Below, piece by piece: positions 45,836-55,108 of a DNA stretch of 64,000 nucleotides. This DNA is from Pseudomonas chlororaphis subsp. aurantiaca (GTDB lineage Bacteria > Pseudomonadota > Gammaproteobacteria > Pseudomonadales > Pseudomonadaceae), in contig NZ_CP059162.1 of assembly GCF_013466605.1 (NCBI RefSeq), positions 1,054,001 through 1,118,000 on the forward strand. Direction: 5' to 3'. The translations under genes were made by a program, and so were the position numbers. A model generated the notes under the pieces. That model was not told the origin of the DNA and did no database searches. It saw only the letters and a program-made list of their open reading frames with translations. Each line of letters begins with the position of its first letter. The first letter of the stretch is position 1.

Positions 45836-46336
45836 GTGAAAATCAATTGGGCCGAGAAACTGCGGCAGAACGTCCATCAGCTGGCCGAGTCCCTGGGCAA
45901 CCTGTTCGTGGAGACCTTTCACTACCTGGCGCTGTTTGCCATCGGCGCGGTGACGGCCTGGGCGGCGGTGATGGAATTTCTCGGGATGCTCGAAGCAGGG
46001 CATATCAAGATCGATGACATTCTCCTGCTGTTCATCTACCTCGAACTGGGCGCCATGGTCGGCATCTACTTCAAGACCAACCACATGCCGGTGCGCTTCC
46101 TGATCTACGTGGCGATCACCGCGCTGACCCGCCTGCTGATCTCCAATGTGTCGCACCACAACCCGCCGGACCTGGGGATCATCTACCTGTGTGGTGGCAT
46201 CCTGCTGCTGGCCTTCTCCATCCTGGTGGTGCGCTACGCCTCGTCGCAGTTCCCGTCGGTGAAGATCGAACACCCGCAACGCAAGGTCGGCGCGGGTTCC
46301 AGCGAGCATCCGGAAGTCGAGAAGGGCGAGCTTTAA
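45836..46336 (+). CDS. psiE: PsiE family membrane protein
   Basis: 166 residues from a GTG start at 45836 (AAGGAAAAACC upstream). Four hydrophobic segments at about 28-50, 60-80, 85-108 and 115-135, with the LFIYLELGAMVGIYFKTNHMPVRFLIYVAITALTRLL core of PsiE. Known only as a phosphate-starvation-inducible inner-membrane protein in E. coli; no Pho box was identified here by eye. The C-terminal 30 residues are a charged tail. Confidence 0.88.
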   Translation: MKINWAEKLRQNVHQLAESLGNLFVETFHYLALFAIGAVTAWAAVMEFLGMLEAGHIKIDDILLLFIYLELGAMVGIYFKTNHMPVRFLIYVAITALTRLLISNVSHHNPPDLGIIYLCGGILLLAFSILVVRYASSQFPSVKIEHPQRKVGAGSSEHPEVEKGEL

Positions 46337-46662
46337 ATCGCCACGATCAAGGGCGGCCGGTTAGCGGGCCGGCCCTTGGCGGCCGGCAGCGGCAGCTTGA
46401 AGCTGTCGCTGTTGGTCATGGCTTCGAGGATGGCCATGGCGCTGTGGCCCTGCTCGATGGCGATGCCGAACTGAATGCTTTGCACCAGGCGTTTGAGCCG
46501 CTGCGGATCGTTGCGCTGCTCGGCGCTGATCATGCGCTTGGCCACGACCCGGCCGGCCTTGGACAGGGTCAGCATGATGCTGCCGTCCAGGCCCTGGATG
46601 CTCAGGTTGACCCGGTATTCCGGGGCGAAGGCATCGGTAATCAGCTGAAAGGGGTTATCCAT
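46333..46662 (-). CDS. DUF3509 domain protein
   Basis: 109 residues from ATG 46662 (MDNPFQLITD). A Pseudomonas-specific small protein family with LSIQGLDGSIMLTLS followed by KRMISAEQRNDPQRLKRLVQSIQFGIA. Function unknown; some members are stress or stationary-phase induced. Its end overlaps the stop of the convergent psiE by four bases. Confidence 0.8.
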   Translation of the reverse strand: MDNPFQLITDAFAPEYRVNLSIQGLDGSIMLTLSKAGRVVAKRMISAEQRNDPQRLKRLVQSIQFGIAIEQGHSAMAILEAMTNSDSFKLPLPAAKGRPANRPPLIVAI

Positions 46663-46840
46663 GTGCGTCACCGCCTGATTGTATCGTGCAGTCATTGACC
46701 GGCTGTGGTCGGGATTAGTTCGCATCTCCAGACCACTGGCAGGCCGTTCGCTGAGGTTTGTTAACGTCCGTATTCCTCAGCTCTTGCAAAGCAAAGGGCA
46801 TGCCGGGAAAACCGCCGGCCAATAAACCCGGGGGCGAAAA

Positions 46841-46866
46841 AAAACGGACCAAAAGGTCCGTTTTTC
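46841..46866 (-). terminator. Rho-independent terminator of the serine transporter / sdaA operon
   Basis: ACGGACC / GGTCCGT stem with an AAAA loop, flanked by AAAAAAAA on the left, giving a strong U tract on the minus strand. Confidence 0.92.
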
Positions 46867-46880
46867 TTTGGCTACCCGTT

Positions 46881-48182
46881 TCAGGGCATGAACGAATAAA
46901 TGATCGCTGACAGTGCGATCAGACCGATCAGCACCACGAACAGATTCGACAGCTGGCCCGAATACTGGCGCAGCGATGGCACCCGGCGGATCGCGTACAT
47001 CGGCATCAGGAACAGCAGGCAGGCGATCACCGGCCCGCCCAGGGTTTCGATCATGCCGAGGATGCTCGGATTGAAGGTAGCCACGGCCCAGCAGGTCAGG
47101 ACCATGAACAGCGCGGTGCAACGCTCCAGCCGGCGCAACGACAAGGTCCGGCCACGGCTGCGCAGGCTTTTCACGATCAGCCCCTGGAAACCTTCGCTGG
47201 CGCCGATGTAGTGGCCGAGGAAGGATTTGGTGATGGCCACCAATGCGATCAGCGGCGCGGCATAGGCGATCACCGGGGTCTGGAAGTGGTTGGCCAGGTA
47301 CGACAGGATCGAGATGTTCTGCGCCTTGGCCGCGGCCAGGTCGGCCGGCGACAGGGCCAGCACGCAGCTGAAGCAGAAGAACATCACCGTCAGCACCATC
47401 ATGCCGTGGGCCACGGCGAGGATGCCGCTGCTCTTGCGTTCGGCCTGGGCGCCGTAGTGGCGCTTCTGGTCGACGGCGAAGGCGGAGATGATCGGCGAAT
47501 GGTTGAACGAGAACACCATTACCGGGATCGCCAGCCACAGGGTCTTGAGGAACAGCGGCATGGACATGCCGTCATTGGCCGAAGCGAAGAAGGCACCGTT
47601 CCAGTTCGGAATCAGGCTGAGGGCCAGCAGCAACAGCGCGGCGACAAAGGGATAGACCAGCACGCTCATGGCCCGCACGATCACGCCCTGGCCGCAGCGC
47701 ACGATGGCCATCAGGCCGAGGATCAGCACCAGCGACAGGACTGCCCGCGGCGGTGGCGTCATGTGCAACTGGTGTTCCATGAAGCTGCCCAGGGTGTTGG
47801 TCAGCGCCACGCTGTACACCAGCAGGATCGGGAAGATGGCGAAGAAGTAGAGCAGGGTGATCAGCTTGCCGGCGCCGATGCCGAAGTGTTCTTCCACCAC
47901 CTCGGTGATGTCGCCGGAGCGCCCGGACAGCACGAAGCGGGTCAGCCCGCGGTGGGCGAAGAAGGTCATCGGGAAGGCCAGCAGCGCCAGCACGATCAGC
48001 GGCCAGAAGCCGCCGACCCCGGCGTTGATCGGCAGGAACAGGGTACCGGCGCCGATGGCGGTGCCGTACAGGCCGAGCATCCAGGTGGTGTCGTGTTTGC
48101 TCCAGCCCTGGCTGGTGGTCGTGGTGCCGCGGGCAGTCTCTACGGCAGGGTTTTCGGCAGCGGGTGTTCGTACATCGGTCAT
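46881..48182 (-). CDS. sdaC: Amino acid permease of the HAAAP/SdaC type (probable serine transporter)
   Basis: 433 residues from ATG 48182 (MTDVRTPAAE). Eleven membrane segments. GLYGTAIGAGTLFLPINAGVGGFWPLI is the HAAAP N-terminal signature, shared by SdaC, TdcC and YhaO; FSFNHSPIISAFA is also typical. Located 63 bases downstream of the serine deaminase gene on the same strand, so serine:H+ symport is the likely role. Inner membrane. Confidence 0.9.
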   Translation of the reverse strand: MTDVRTPAAENPAVETARGTTTTSQGWSKHDTTWMLGLYGTAIGAGTLFLPINAGVGGFWPLIVLALLAFPMTFFAHRGLTRFVLSGRSGDITEVVEEHFGIGAGKLITLLYFFAIFPILLVYSVALTNTLGSFMEHQLHMTPPPRAVLSLVLILGLMAIVRCGQGVIVRAMSVLVYPFVAALLLLALSLIPNWNGAFFASANDGMSMPLFLKTLWLAIPVMVFSFNHSPIISAFAVDQKRHYGAQAERKSSGILAVAHGMMVLTVMFFCFSCVLALSPADLAAAKAQNISILSYLANHFQTPVIAYAAPLIALVAITKSFLGHYIGASEGFQGLIVKSLRSRGRTLSLRRLERCTALFMVLTCWAVATFNPSILGMIETLGGPVIACLLFLMPMYAIRRVPSLRQYSGQLSNLFVVLIGLIALSAIIYSFMP

Positions 48183-48245
48183 CGGTATCGCCTCGTTATT
48201 ATTTTTGCTCGGGCTCACGTGGGGCGGACGGTCAGGGAATGCTCC

Positions 48246-49622
48246 TCAGCACTCCACCCAGCTCACGGCCAGGCCGCCCCGTGAAGTTTCTTTGTATTTG
48301 TCGTGCATGTCGGCGCCGGTATCGCGCATGGTGCGGATCACCCGGTCCAGGGAAATGAAGTGTTTGCCGTCGCCGCGCAGGGCCATCTGGGTGGCGTTGA
48401 TCGCCTTCACCGCGGCGATCGCGTTGCGCTCGATGCAAGGCACCTGCACCAGGCCGCCGACCGGGTCGCAGGTCAGGCCGAGGTTATGTTCCAGGCCGAT
48501 TTCCGCGGCGTTTTCCAGTTGCTCCGGCGTCGCCCCGAGCACCTCGGCAAGGCCCGCGGCGGCCATCGCGCAGGCGGAACCCACCTCGCCCTGGCAGCCG
48601 ACTTCGGCGCCGGAGATCGAGGCGTTTTTCTTGCAGAGGATGCCCACCGCAGCGGCGCCGAGGAAGAAGTCGACTACGTCGTCGTCCGACGCTTCGGGGT
48701 TGAACTTCATGTAGTAATGCAGCACCGCCGGGATGATCCCGGCCGCGCCGTTGGTCGGTGCGGTGACCATGCGCCCGCCGGCGGCGTTTTCCTCGTTCAC
48801 CGCCAGGGCGAACAGGTTGACCCACTCCATGGCCGACAGGGTCGAGCTGATGACGTTGGGCTTGCCGATTTCCAGCAGGTTGCGATGCAGCTTGGCCGCG
48901 CGGCGCGGCACATCCAGGCCGCCGGGCAGGGTGCCTTCGTGGCGCAGGCCCTGTTCGACGCATTCGCGCATCACCGCCCAGATGTGCAGCAGGCCGCTGC
49001 GGATTTCGGCATCGCTGCGCCAGGTGCGTTCGTTGGCCATCATCAGTTCCGAGACTCGCAGCTGATGCCGTTGGCACAGGGCCAGGAGTTCCACCGCGCT
49101 GTTGAAGTCGTAGGGCAGCTCGACGCTGTTGGCCGCCGGCGCGCCTTCGGTCACTTCGGCTTCCTCGACGATAAAACCGCCACCCACCGAGTAGTAGGTC
49201 TGCCGCCACAGCAAGCCGTCCGCGCCGAAGGCCGACAGCGACATGGCATTGGGGTGGTAGGGCAGGCTCTCGTCGAGCAGCAACAGGTCGCGGTGCCAGT
49301 CGAAGGCGATGGTCGAGCGACCGCCGAGGCTCAGCTCGCCGCTTTCGCGCAGTTGCTGGATGCACGGGCCGATGCTGCGCGGGTCAATGCTGTCGGGCCA
49401 TTCGCCCATCAGGCCCATGACGCAGGCGCGGTCGGTGGCGTGGCCGACGCCGGTGGCGGACAGCGAGCCGTACAGGCGGATTTCCACCCGCCGCACCTGC
49501 TCCTGCAAACCTTGCTCGAACAGCCCCTGGGCGAAGGTCGCGGCGGCGCGCATCGGGCCGACGGTGTGGGAACTGGACGGGCCGATACCGACTTTGAAGA
49601 GATCGAAAACACTGATAGCCAT
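48246..49622 (-). CDS. sdaA: L-serine ammonia-lyase (iron-sulfur serine deaminase)
   Basis: 458 residues, single-chain type. N-terminal beta domain ([23 protein letters not shown]) and a C-terminal catalytic domain carrying the [4Fe-4S] cysteines in [15 protein letters not shown] and [18 protein letters not shown]. Turns serine into pyruvate and ammonia. Followed by the transporter gene and divergent from a DsdC-like regulator 135 bases away. The choice between sdaA and sdaB names is arbitrary; P. aeruginosa has two paralogues. Confidence 0.94.
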   Translation of the reverse strand: MAISVFDLFKVGIGPSSSHTVGPMRAAATFAQGLFEQGLQEQVRRVEIRLYGSLSATGVGHATDRACVMGLMGEWPDSIDPRSIGPCIQQLRESGELSLGGRSTIAFDWHRDLLLLDESLPYHPNAMSLSAFGADGLLWRQTYYSVGGGFIVEEAEVTEGAPAANSVELPYDFNSAVELLALCQRHQLRVSELMMANERTWRSDAEIRSGLLHIWAVMRECVEQGLRHEGTLPGGLDVPRRAAKLHRNLLEIGKPNVISSTLSAMEWVNLFALAVNEENAAGGRMVTAPTNGAAGIIPAVLHYYMKFNPEASDDDVVDFFLGAAAVGILCKKNASISGAEVGCQGEVGSACAMAAAGLAEVLGATPEQLENAAEIGLEHNLGLTCDPVGGLVQVPCIERNAIAAVKAINATQMALRGDGKHFISLDRVIRTMRDTGADMHDKYKETSRGGLAVSWVEC

Positions 49623-49757
49623 GCTAAAGCCTTACAAGCAATGGAAGAGGAATCGCTGCCATTTTTTGTAGGCCGAGCGTCAGGTCGGCGATACTGCCTA
49701 GCTCGGTCAAGACTGACCAACGAATTTTCCTAAGACAGCCTTTAGCAGGACTAAACG

Positions 49758-50705
49758 ATGAGTCGTCAGTTTCATGCCCAGACCTATGTCTGGCTGCATG
49801 TGTTTTCCTGTGCCGCGCGGCACTTGTCGTTCACCCGTTGCGCGGAAGAACTGCACATCACCCCGGGGGCGGTCAGCCAGCAGATCCGCCTGCTGGAAGA
49901 ACGGCTTGGGTTTCGCCTGTTTCATCGGCGCGCCCGTGGGGTGGAACTGAGCGCCGAGGGGCAGCGGCTGGCGATCACGGTGAACGAGGCCTATGGCAGC
50001 ATCGACGCCGAACTGCGCCGGCTGGATGCCGGGATGATCAGCGGCACCTTGCGCCTGCGCTCGATCCCGTCGTTTCTCGGCAAATGGCTGACCCCGCGCC
50101 TGCCCCGGTTGCAGCAGCGTTTTCCGGACATTCAATTGCGGCTGGTGGCCGAGGACAGCAGCGTCGCCCTGTATGAGGGTGATTTTGACCTGGCCATCGA
50201 CCTCAACGACGGCAGCTATCCGGGACTGTTATCCACAGCCCTGCTGGACGAGCAGATCTTCCCAGTCTGTGCCCCGGGCCTGTTGCGCGGACGGCCGCCG
50301 CTGCACGGTCCGGCAGACCTGGTGCATTTCCCGTTGCTGCACGACATCACCGCCTGGCGCGGCAGCTACGAGTACGCGGAGTGGGAGTTCTATCTCAATG
50401 CCATCGGCTTTGAGGGCGCGGATGTGCGGCGCGGGCACACCTTCAATCGCAACCACCTGACCATCGAGGCGGCGATCGCCGGGATGGGGGTGGCGATTGC
50501 CCGGCGCACCCTGCTCAACGACGAACTGGAGCGCGGCACCCTGATCGTGCCGTTCGGCCTCGCGGTGCCCAATCACAAACGTTATGTGCTGCTGTATGCG
50601 CCGGGTGCGCTGAGCCATCCGGGTGTGCGCGCGGTGCACGACTGGCTGGTGGAGGAGGCGGGGATTTTTCGCAGCCAGCACCCTCTGGGAGAAGGGCAGT
50701 TGTGA
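49758..50705 (+). CDS. LysR-family regulator, DsdC/GcvA-like
   Basis: 315 residues. Helix-turn-helix in RHLSFTRCAEELHITPGAVSQQIRLLEERLG, then a LysR effector domain. FDLAIDLNDGSYPGL, PVCAPGLL and LLHDITAWRGSYEYAEWEFYL align with DsdC/GcvA-type regulators of D-serine and glycine. Divergent from sdaA, so probably the serine-responsive activator of sdaA and its transporter. The true ligand is not known. Confidence 0.88.
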   Translation: MSRQFHAQTYVWLHVFSCAARHLSFTRCAEELHITPGAVSQQIRLLEERLGFRLFHRRARGVELSAEGQRLAITVNEAYGSIDAELRRLDAGMISGTLRLRSIPSFLGKWLTPRLPRLQQRFPDIQLRLVAEDSSVALYEGDFDLAIDLNDGSYPGLLSTALLDEQIFPVCAPGLLRGRPPLHGPADLVHFPLLHDITAWRGSYEYAEWEFYLNAIGFEGADVRRGHTFNRNHLTIEAAIAGMGVAIARRTLLNDELERGTLIVPFGLAVPNHKRYVLLYAPGALSHPGVRAVHDWLVEEAGIFRSQHPLGEGQL

Positions 50706-50917
50706 GTGGAAAAGGCCAGGGGCAGGGGTGACCCAACTCCCGACATTAACAGCGCTTTTGCTCCTTGTCCGGCTTTATTTGCGAATAGATATTTATCTTT
50801 TTTAAGGGGTTGAATTGTTCCGCGCTCTGCCCAACTCTGTAACCAAGAGGCCGCAAAAAGTACGCCCTCAGGGGCACGCGGTTCCTCTCGCGAGCTAGCT
50901 GAAATAAGGGAAGAACT

Positions 50918-51325
50918 ATGCAAATCCAGGTCAATAGCGATAACCATATTCAAAGCAGCATCCGACTGGAGGAGTGGGTACGTACTACCATTGAGAGCAC
51001 GCTCGAACGCTACGAGGAGGACCTGACCCGAGTCGAGGTTCATCTGCGGGACGAGAACGGCGACAAGCCCGGTCCCCACGATTTGCGCTGCCAACTGGAG
51101 GCGCGGCCAAAAGGCCATCAACCGATTTCCGTGACCCACAAAGCCGAATCCCTGGAACTGGCCATCGAAGGAGCGGCCACCAAGCTGGAGAGTTCCCTGG
51201 AACACCTGTTCGGCCGGTTGCGCAACAAGCGCGCCGCGGCAGCGCCAAGCGCCCGCGCCGGTCAGACCGACGCCTTGCTTGAAGAGGAATTCCTGGAAAA
51301 CGAACAGGCCGCGCTCAATAGCTGA
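50918..51325 (+). CDS. HPF/RaiA family ribosome-associated protein with extended tail
   Basis: 135 residues; RBS AGGGAAGAA before the ATG. HPF/YfiA-type fold at 1-100 (MQIQVNSDNHIQSSIRLEEWVRTTIESTLERY, VEVHLRDENGDKPGPHDLRCQLEARP). Unlike short HPF it has a 35-residue tail ending LLEEEFLENEQAALNS, which is acidic, and it lacks the dimerisation domain of long HPF. Pseudomonas has a standard HPF next to rpoN, so this is a paralogue, probably for stationary-phase ribosomes. The upstream 212 bases hold a promoter region I cannot assign. Terminator follows. Confidence 0.82.
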   Translation: MQIQVNSDNHIQSSIRLEEWVRTTIESTLERYEEDLTRVEVHLRDENGDKPGPHDLRCQLEARPKGHQPISVTHKAESLELAIEGAATKLESSLEHLFGRLRNKRAAAAPSARAGQTDALLEEEFLENEQAALNS

Positions 51326-51360
51326 CGGCGCAAGTACCCAACCAAGAAGCACCTAGCAAA

Positions 51361-51389
51361 AAGGGCCTGCACATGCAGGCCCTTTTTTT
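51361..51389 (+). terminator. Rho-independent terminator after the HPF-like gene
   Basis: AAGGGCCTGC / GCAGGCCCTT stem with an ACAT loop (51361-51384), followed by a run of T to 51389. Confidence 0.93.
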
Positions 51390-51402
51390 GCGTCGCGTTT
51401 CT

Positions 51403-51496
51403 GTAGAGCGAGCGGGCGGCGATCCGACTTGCCCGTGATGGCGTCCGGCCCGATACACCGCGCCATCTTCATCGCCGGCAAGCCTGGTTCCTACAG
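51403..51496. repeat. Paired REP-like repeat, family A
   Basis: GTAGAGCGAGCGGGCGG...TTGCCCGTGAT (51403-51439) and CGCCGGCAAGCCTGGTTCCTAC (about 51473-51494) in the opposite orientation, between the HPF-like and fecA genes. Confidence 0.85.
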
Positions 51497-51550
51497 AAAC
51501 GGGGAAATGTGCTGTTCCGTAGGAGCTTGGCTGCTGGCGATGGCCGTGGA

Positions 51551-53911
51551 TCAGAACGCCACAGAGGTCTGTACATACAGTGTCCGTGGTTCGCCCACGT
51601 ATTTGCCTTTGTTGTTGTCGTCGAACGAGCGGGTGAAGTATTGGTGGTTGAAGATGTTCTTCACCCCGACCGCTACGTTGAGGTCCGACAGTTGCGGGCC
51701 GAAGTCGTAGGCGGCGCGGCTGCTGAACAGCATGTAGCCGGGAATCCGTCCGGTGCTGCCGTCGGCGCTTTCGGCGGAGGTGTTGGCGTTGTCGGCGAAC
51801 TGGCTGCTCTGGTAGCTGCTGTCGAAGTTCAGTTTCCATGGGCCTTCGGTGTAACCGATGCCGAGGGTGCCCTTGTGCTTGGAGGAGAACGGCACGCGGT
51901 TGCCCTTGTTCGGCCCGTCTTCACGAATGGTGGCGTCGACGTAGGCGTAGGTGGCGTACAGATCGAAACCGGCCAGCGCCGGGCTCAGGCCGTCCAGTGC
52001 GTAATTGACGCTGGCCTCGATGCCTTGGTGGCGGGTTTCGCCACGGGCGATCACCGAGTCGTTGGTCTGGTTGCTGTCGTACTGGTTGTCGAAGTTGATC
52101 AGGAACGCGCCGATCTCCGCCCGCAGGCTGCCGTCGTCATAGCGGGTGCCCAATTCCCAGGTGCGGGCCTTCTCCGGTTTCACTTCGCCGCTGCTCACGC
52201 GGTTGGGCATCTGGCTGTATTGCACGCTGCCGAACGAACCTTCGGTGTTGGCGTAGAGGTTCCAGCTGTCGGTCAGGTGGTACATCACGTTCAGCGCCGG
52301 TAGCGCGGTGTTGTAGTCGCCCTTGTATTTGACGTTGGTCAGGTTGTTGGTCTGCTGGGACTCGATCATCTCGTAGCGAATGCCCGGGGTGAGGGTCCAC
52401 TTGCCGATGTCGATGCGGTCGTCGACGAAGAACGCATTGGCCTCGGTGCCGCCGCGGGTATCGCGGTCGTTGCGGCTGCTGGTGCTGGGCAGTTGCTGGT
52501 TGGCGCTGATCGGCGTGCGGTAGCGCAACTCGTGCCCGGCCTCGTTGATGTAGCGGTAACCGATGCCCAGCTCATGGCGGGTCGGCCCGAGGTCGAAGCC
52601 CTGGGCGAAGCGGGTTTCGATGCCGCGCACCCAGTATTCGCGTGGCGACAGCGACAGGAAGCTGCCCTGGTCCAGGTAGCCGCTGCGCAGGGTCTTGGTG
52701 AAGAAGCTGTTGACGGTGAATTCGCGGCGATCTTCCTGGTAGCGGTAGCCGAAGTTGATCAGCGTACGGCGGCCCCAGAACTTGTCGTACGGGCGGGTCG
52801 ACTGATACGGATCGGCCTTGTAGTCGGCAATGTTCAGGCCGCCGGGCATGTCGGCCTCGCCCTCGTAGTACTGGGCCATGGCGTTGAAGCTGTTGGCGTC
52901 GTCGAGCTGGTAGTGGCCCTTGAGGATCAGGTCGTCGATTTGCGTGTCGCTGTGTTCACGCCAGTCGCCGCCACGGGTGCCGGAGTACAGCAGGGCGCCG
53001 CCCAGGCCGTTGTCGGCGGTGCCGCCGGCCAGCAGGTTGCCGGTGGTCTTGAAGCCGTCGTGGCTGGAGGATGGGCTGGTCTCGGTCTGGAAGCCACCCT
53101 TGACCGTGGGCGCATCGGGGATGGCGCGGGTCACGAAGTTGACGATGCCGCCGACGTTCTGCGGCCCGTAACGCACGGCGCCGCCGCCACGCACCACGTC
53201 CACGGCGTCCATGTTGCCCATGCTGACCGGGGCGAAGGACAGCTGCGGCTGGCCATAGGGCGCGAAGGGCACCGGAATGCCGTCCATCAGGACCGTGGAG
53301 CGCGAGGCCAGGCGCGGGTTGAGCCCGCGAATGCCGAAGTTCAGCGCCATGTCGTGGCTGCCGGTGCCGTTGTTTTCCGGGGCGTTGACCCCGGGGATGC
53401 GGTTGAGCACATCGCGTGCCTGGGTGGCGCCCTGGCGTTCGAATGCTTCGCGGCGGATCACGTCACGGGCACCCGGGTGCTCGAAGACGTTGCTCTGCGC
53501 CGCATCGCCCAGCCAGTCGCCGACCACGCTGGACGCCCCCAACTCCAGGGCCGCCGGTGCGCCCTCGGCGCTCACCGGTTGCAGGCTGAAGGCATTGCCG
53601 CCTTCGGCGCGGGCTTGCAGGCCGCTGCCCTTGAGCAAGGCATTCAGACCTTCCTCGGCGGTGTAGCGGCCTTCCAGGCCCCGGCTCTGCACGCCGCTGG
53701 CGACCTGGGAGCCGAAGGAAATCAGCACCCCGGCCTCACGGCCGAACTGGTTCAGGGCGTTTTCCAGCGACGACGCGGCGATGTGGTAGTCGCGCGCCGG
53801 GCCGTCGGCGGCCATGGCCAGCGGCAGGGCGGCCAAGCTCAGGCTGGCGCCCAGCAGCAACTGGCGCACGGGGCGGGCAAGGGGCGTGAGGCGAGTGGGT
53901 TGCTGGGGCAT
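51551..53911 (-). CDS. fecA: TonB-dependent siderophore receptor with signalling domain (FecA-like)
   Basis: 786 residues from ATG 53911 (AGGA nine bases upstream); ATG 53917 and TTG 53941 are in frame too. Signal peptide to about LAMAA. STN signalling domain (ARDYHIAASSLENALNQFGREAGVLISFGS...), then the plug (RDVLNRIPGVNAPENNGTGSHDMALNFGIRGLNPR, VRGGGAVRYGPQNVGGIVNF) and a 22-strand barrel ending VQTSVAF. The STN domain contacts FecR, so ligand binding outside switches on the sigma factor. The ferric citrate assignment is by similarity of the set; the ligand could be another siderophore. Confidence 0.9.
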   Translation of the reverse strand: MPQQPTRLTPLARPVRQLLLGASLSLAALPLAMAADGPARDYHIAASSLENALNQFGREAGVLISFGSQVASGVQSRGLEGRYTAEEGLNALLKGSGLQARAEGGNAFSLQPVSAEGAPAALELGASSVVGDWLGDAAQSNVFEHPGARDVIRREAFERQGATQARDVLNRIPGVNAPENNGTGSHDMALNFGIRGLNPRLASRSTVLMDGIPVPFAPYGQPQLSFAPVSMGNMDAVDVVRGGGAVRYGPQNVGGIVNFVTRAIPDAPTVKGGFQTETSPSSSHDGFKTTGNLLAGGTADNGLGGALLYSGTRGGDWREHSDTQIDDLILKGHYQLDDANSFNAMAQYYEGEADMPGGLNIADYKADPYQSTRPYDKFWGRRTLINFGYRYQEDRREFTVNSFFTKTLRSGYLDQGSFLSLSPREYWVRGIETRFAQGFDLGPTRHELGIGYRYINEAGHELRYRTPISANQQLPSTSSRNDRDTRGGTEANAFFVDDRIDIGKWTLTPGIRYEMIESQQTNNLTNVKYKGDYNTALPALNVMYHLTDSWNLYANTEGSFGSVQYSQMPNRVSSGEVKPEKARTWELGTRYDDGSLRAEIGAFLINFDNQYDSNQTNDSVIARGETRHQGIEASVNYALDGLSPALAGFDLYATYAYVDATIREDGPNKGNRVPFSSKHKGTLGIGYTEGPWKLNFDSSYQSSQFADNANTSAESADGSTGRIPGYMLFSSRAAYDFGPQLSDLNVAVGVKNIFNHQYFTRSFDDNNKGKYVGEPRTLYVQTSVAF

Positions 53912-54039
53912 GGACATCGATCCTGAGAAGGTTGCAGTCAAGGGGGCTTTCCTTCTCTGTCACGCGAGTGCTGGAAAACGGCTCACACAAAATGAAAAAA
54001 ATCTGGCGTTGGAGAAAAACATTCGATCGGCGTCAACCT

Positions 54040-54138
54040 GTAGCCGCTGCCGCAGGCTGCGATCGGCCCCGAAGGGGACGTGCTCTTGAGACCCTCGAAG
54101 GCCCTTCGGGCCTTGTCGCAGCCTGCGGCAGCGGCTAC
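54040..54138. repeat. REP-like inverted repeat, family B
   Basis: GTAGCCGCTGCCGCAGGCTGCG at the left and CGCAGCCTGCGGCAGCGGCTAC at the right, about 55 bases apart, between fecR and fecA. May separate the expression levels of regulator and receptor. Confidence 0.9.
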
Positions 54139-54142
54139 ACAG

Positions 54143-55108
54143 TCATGCCCGGGCTTCGACCGTCACCCAATAACGGGTAAAACGCCGGACCTTCACCGGC
54201 AGGCTGATTTCCAGCAGGTCGAGGATCCGTTCGCTGTCGTCCAGTGGATAACTGCCGGAGATCAGCAGGTCGGCGACCCGTGGATCGCAGTTGAGCTGGC
54301 CGCGACGGTAGCGGCCCAACTCGTCGAGGAAGTCCGCCAGGCGCATATGGGCGGCCACCAGCATGCCCTCGCTCCAGGCGCCGCTGCCGGCGTCCAGCGG
54401 CCGTGGGGTGTCCCAGGCGCTGCGGGTGAAGCTCAATTGTTGCCCCTTGCTTACCAGTAACGGCGCTCCCGAATGATCCGACGGGCTGAGGCTGACGTTG
54501 CCCTCGAACACCGCCAGCTGGGGGCGCTGGCTGAACTGGCGCAGGTTCAACCGGGCGCCTTGTGGGCGCAGCAGGCCCTGGGCGCTCTGTATCAACAGCG
54601 GACGGCTGTCGGCCGCGGCGGTCAGCAGAATCTCCCCGGCCAACAGCCGGATCAGCCGTTGCTGGCCGTCGAAACTCACGTCCACCGCGCTGTCGGTATT
54701 GAGCTGCAGCTGGCTGCCATCGCTCAGTTGCAGTTTGCGCCGCTGGCCCACCGGGCTGCGGTAGTCGGCCATCAGCGGGGGCAGCGGATTGTGTTCGCGC
54801 AAGCCCCAGGCCGCGGCGGAACCGGCGCCGAGGATCAGCAGCAGTTTCAGCGCCTGGCGCCGGCTGGAGGACTTCGGCGTAGTGAGCGCGGCATGGGCCA
54901 GGGGCGAAGACAGGCCACGCAGCCGCGAATTGACCCGTTGGATATGTTCCCAGGCCCGTTGATGTTCGCTGTGGGCGTCGTGCCATTGCTGCCAGGCCCG
55001 TTGCTGGCGTGGGCTGAGCGGGCCCGCCTGCATTTCGAGCAGCCAGTGCACGGCCTGTTCGGCGACCTGGGCGCCGATGTCCGGCGGGCGGGGGAGGGCT
55101 GCGTTCAC
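54143..55108 (-). CDS. fecR: FecR family anti-sigma/activator protein
   Basis: 321 residues from a GTG at 55108 that shares bases with the fecI stop (GTGA overlap). N-terminal cytoplasmic FecR_N (AEQAVHWLLEMQAGPLSPRQQRAWQQWHDAHSEHQRAWEHI), one membrane segment at about 105-122 (ALKLLLILGAGSAAAWGL), then the periplasmic FecR domain (GQRRKLQLSDGSQLQLNTDSAVDVSF) and a C-terminal secretin/STN-like region. It transmits the receptor signal to FecI. The long frame upstream to 55393 is only out-of-frame fecI sequence. Confidence 0.9.
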   Translation of the reverse strand: MNAALPRPPDIGAQVAEQAVHWLLEMQAGPLSPRQQRAWQQWHDAHSEHQRAWEHIQRVNSRLRGLSSPLAHAALTTPKSSSRRQALKLLLILGAGSAAAWGLREHNPLPPLMADYRSPVGQRRKLQLSDGSQLQLNTDSAVDVSFDGQQRLIRLLAGEILLTAAADSRPLLIQSAQGLLRPQGARLNLRQFSQRPQLAVFEGNVSLSPSDHSGAPLLVSKGQQLSFTRSAWDTPRPLDAGSGAWSEGMLVAAHMRLADFLDELGRYRRGQLNCDPRVADLLISGSYPLDDSERILDLLEISLPVKVRRFTRYWVTVEARA

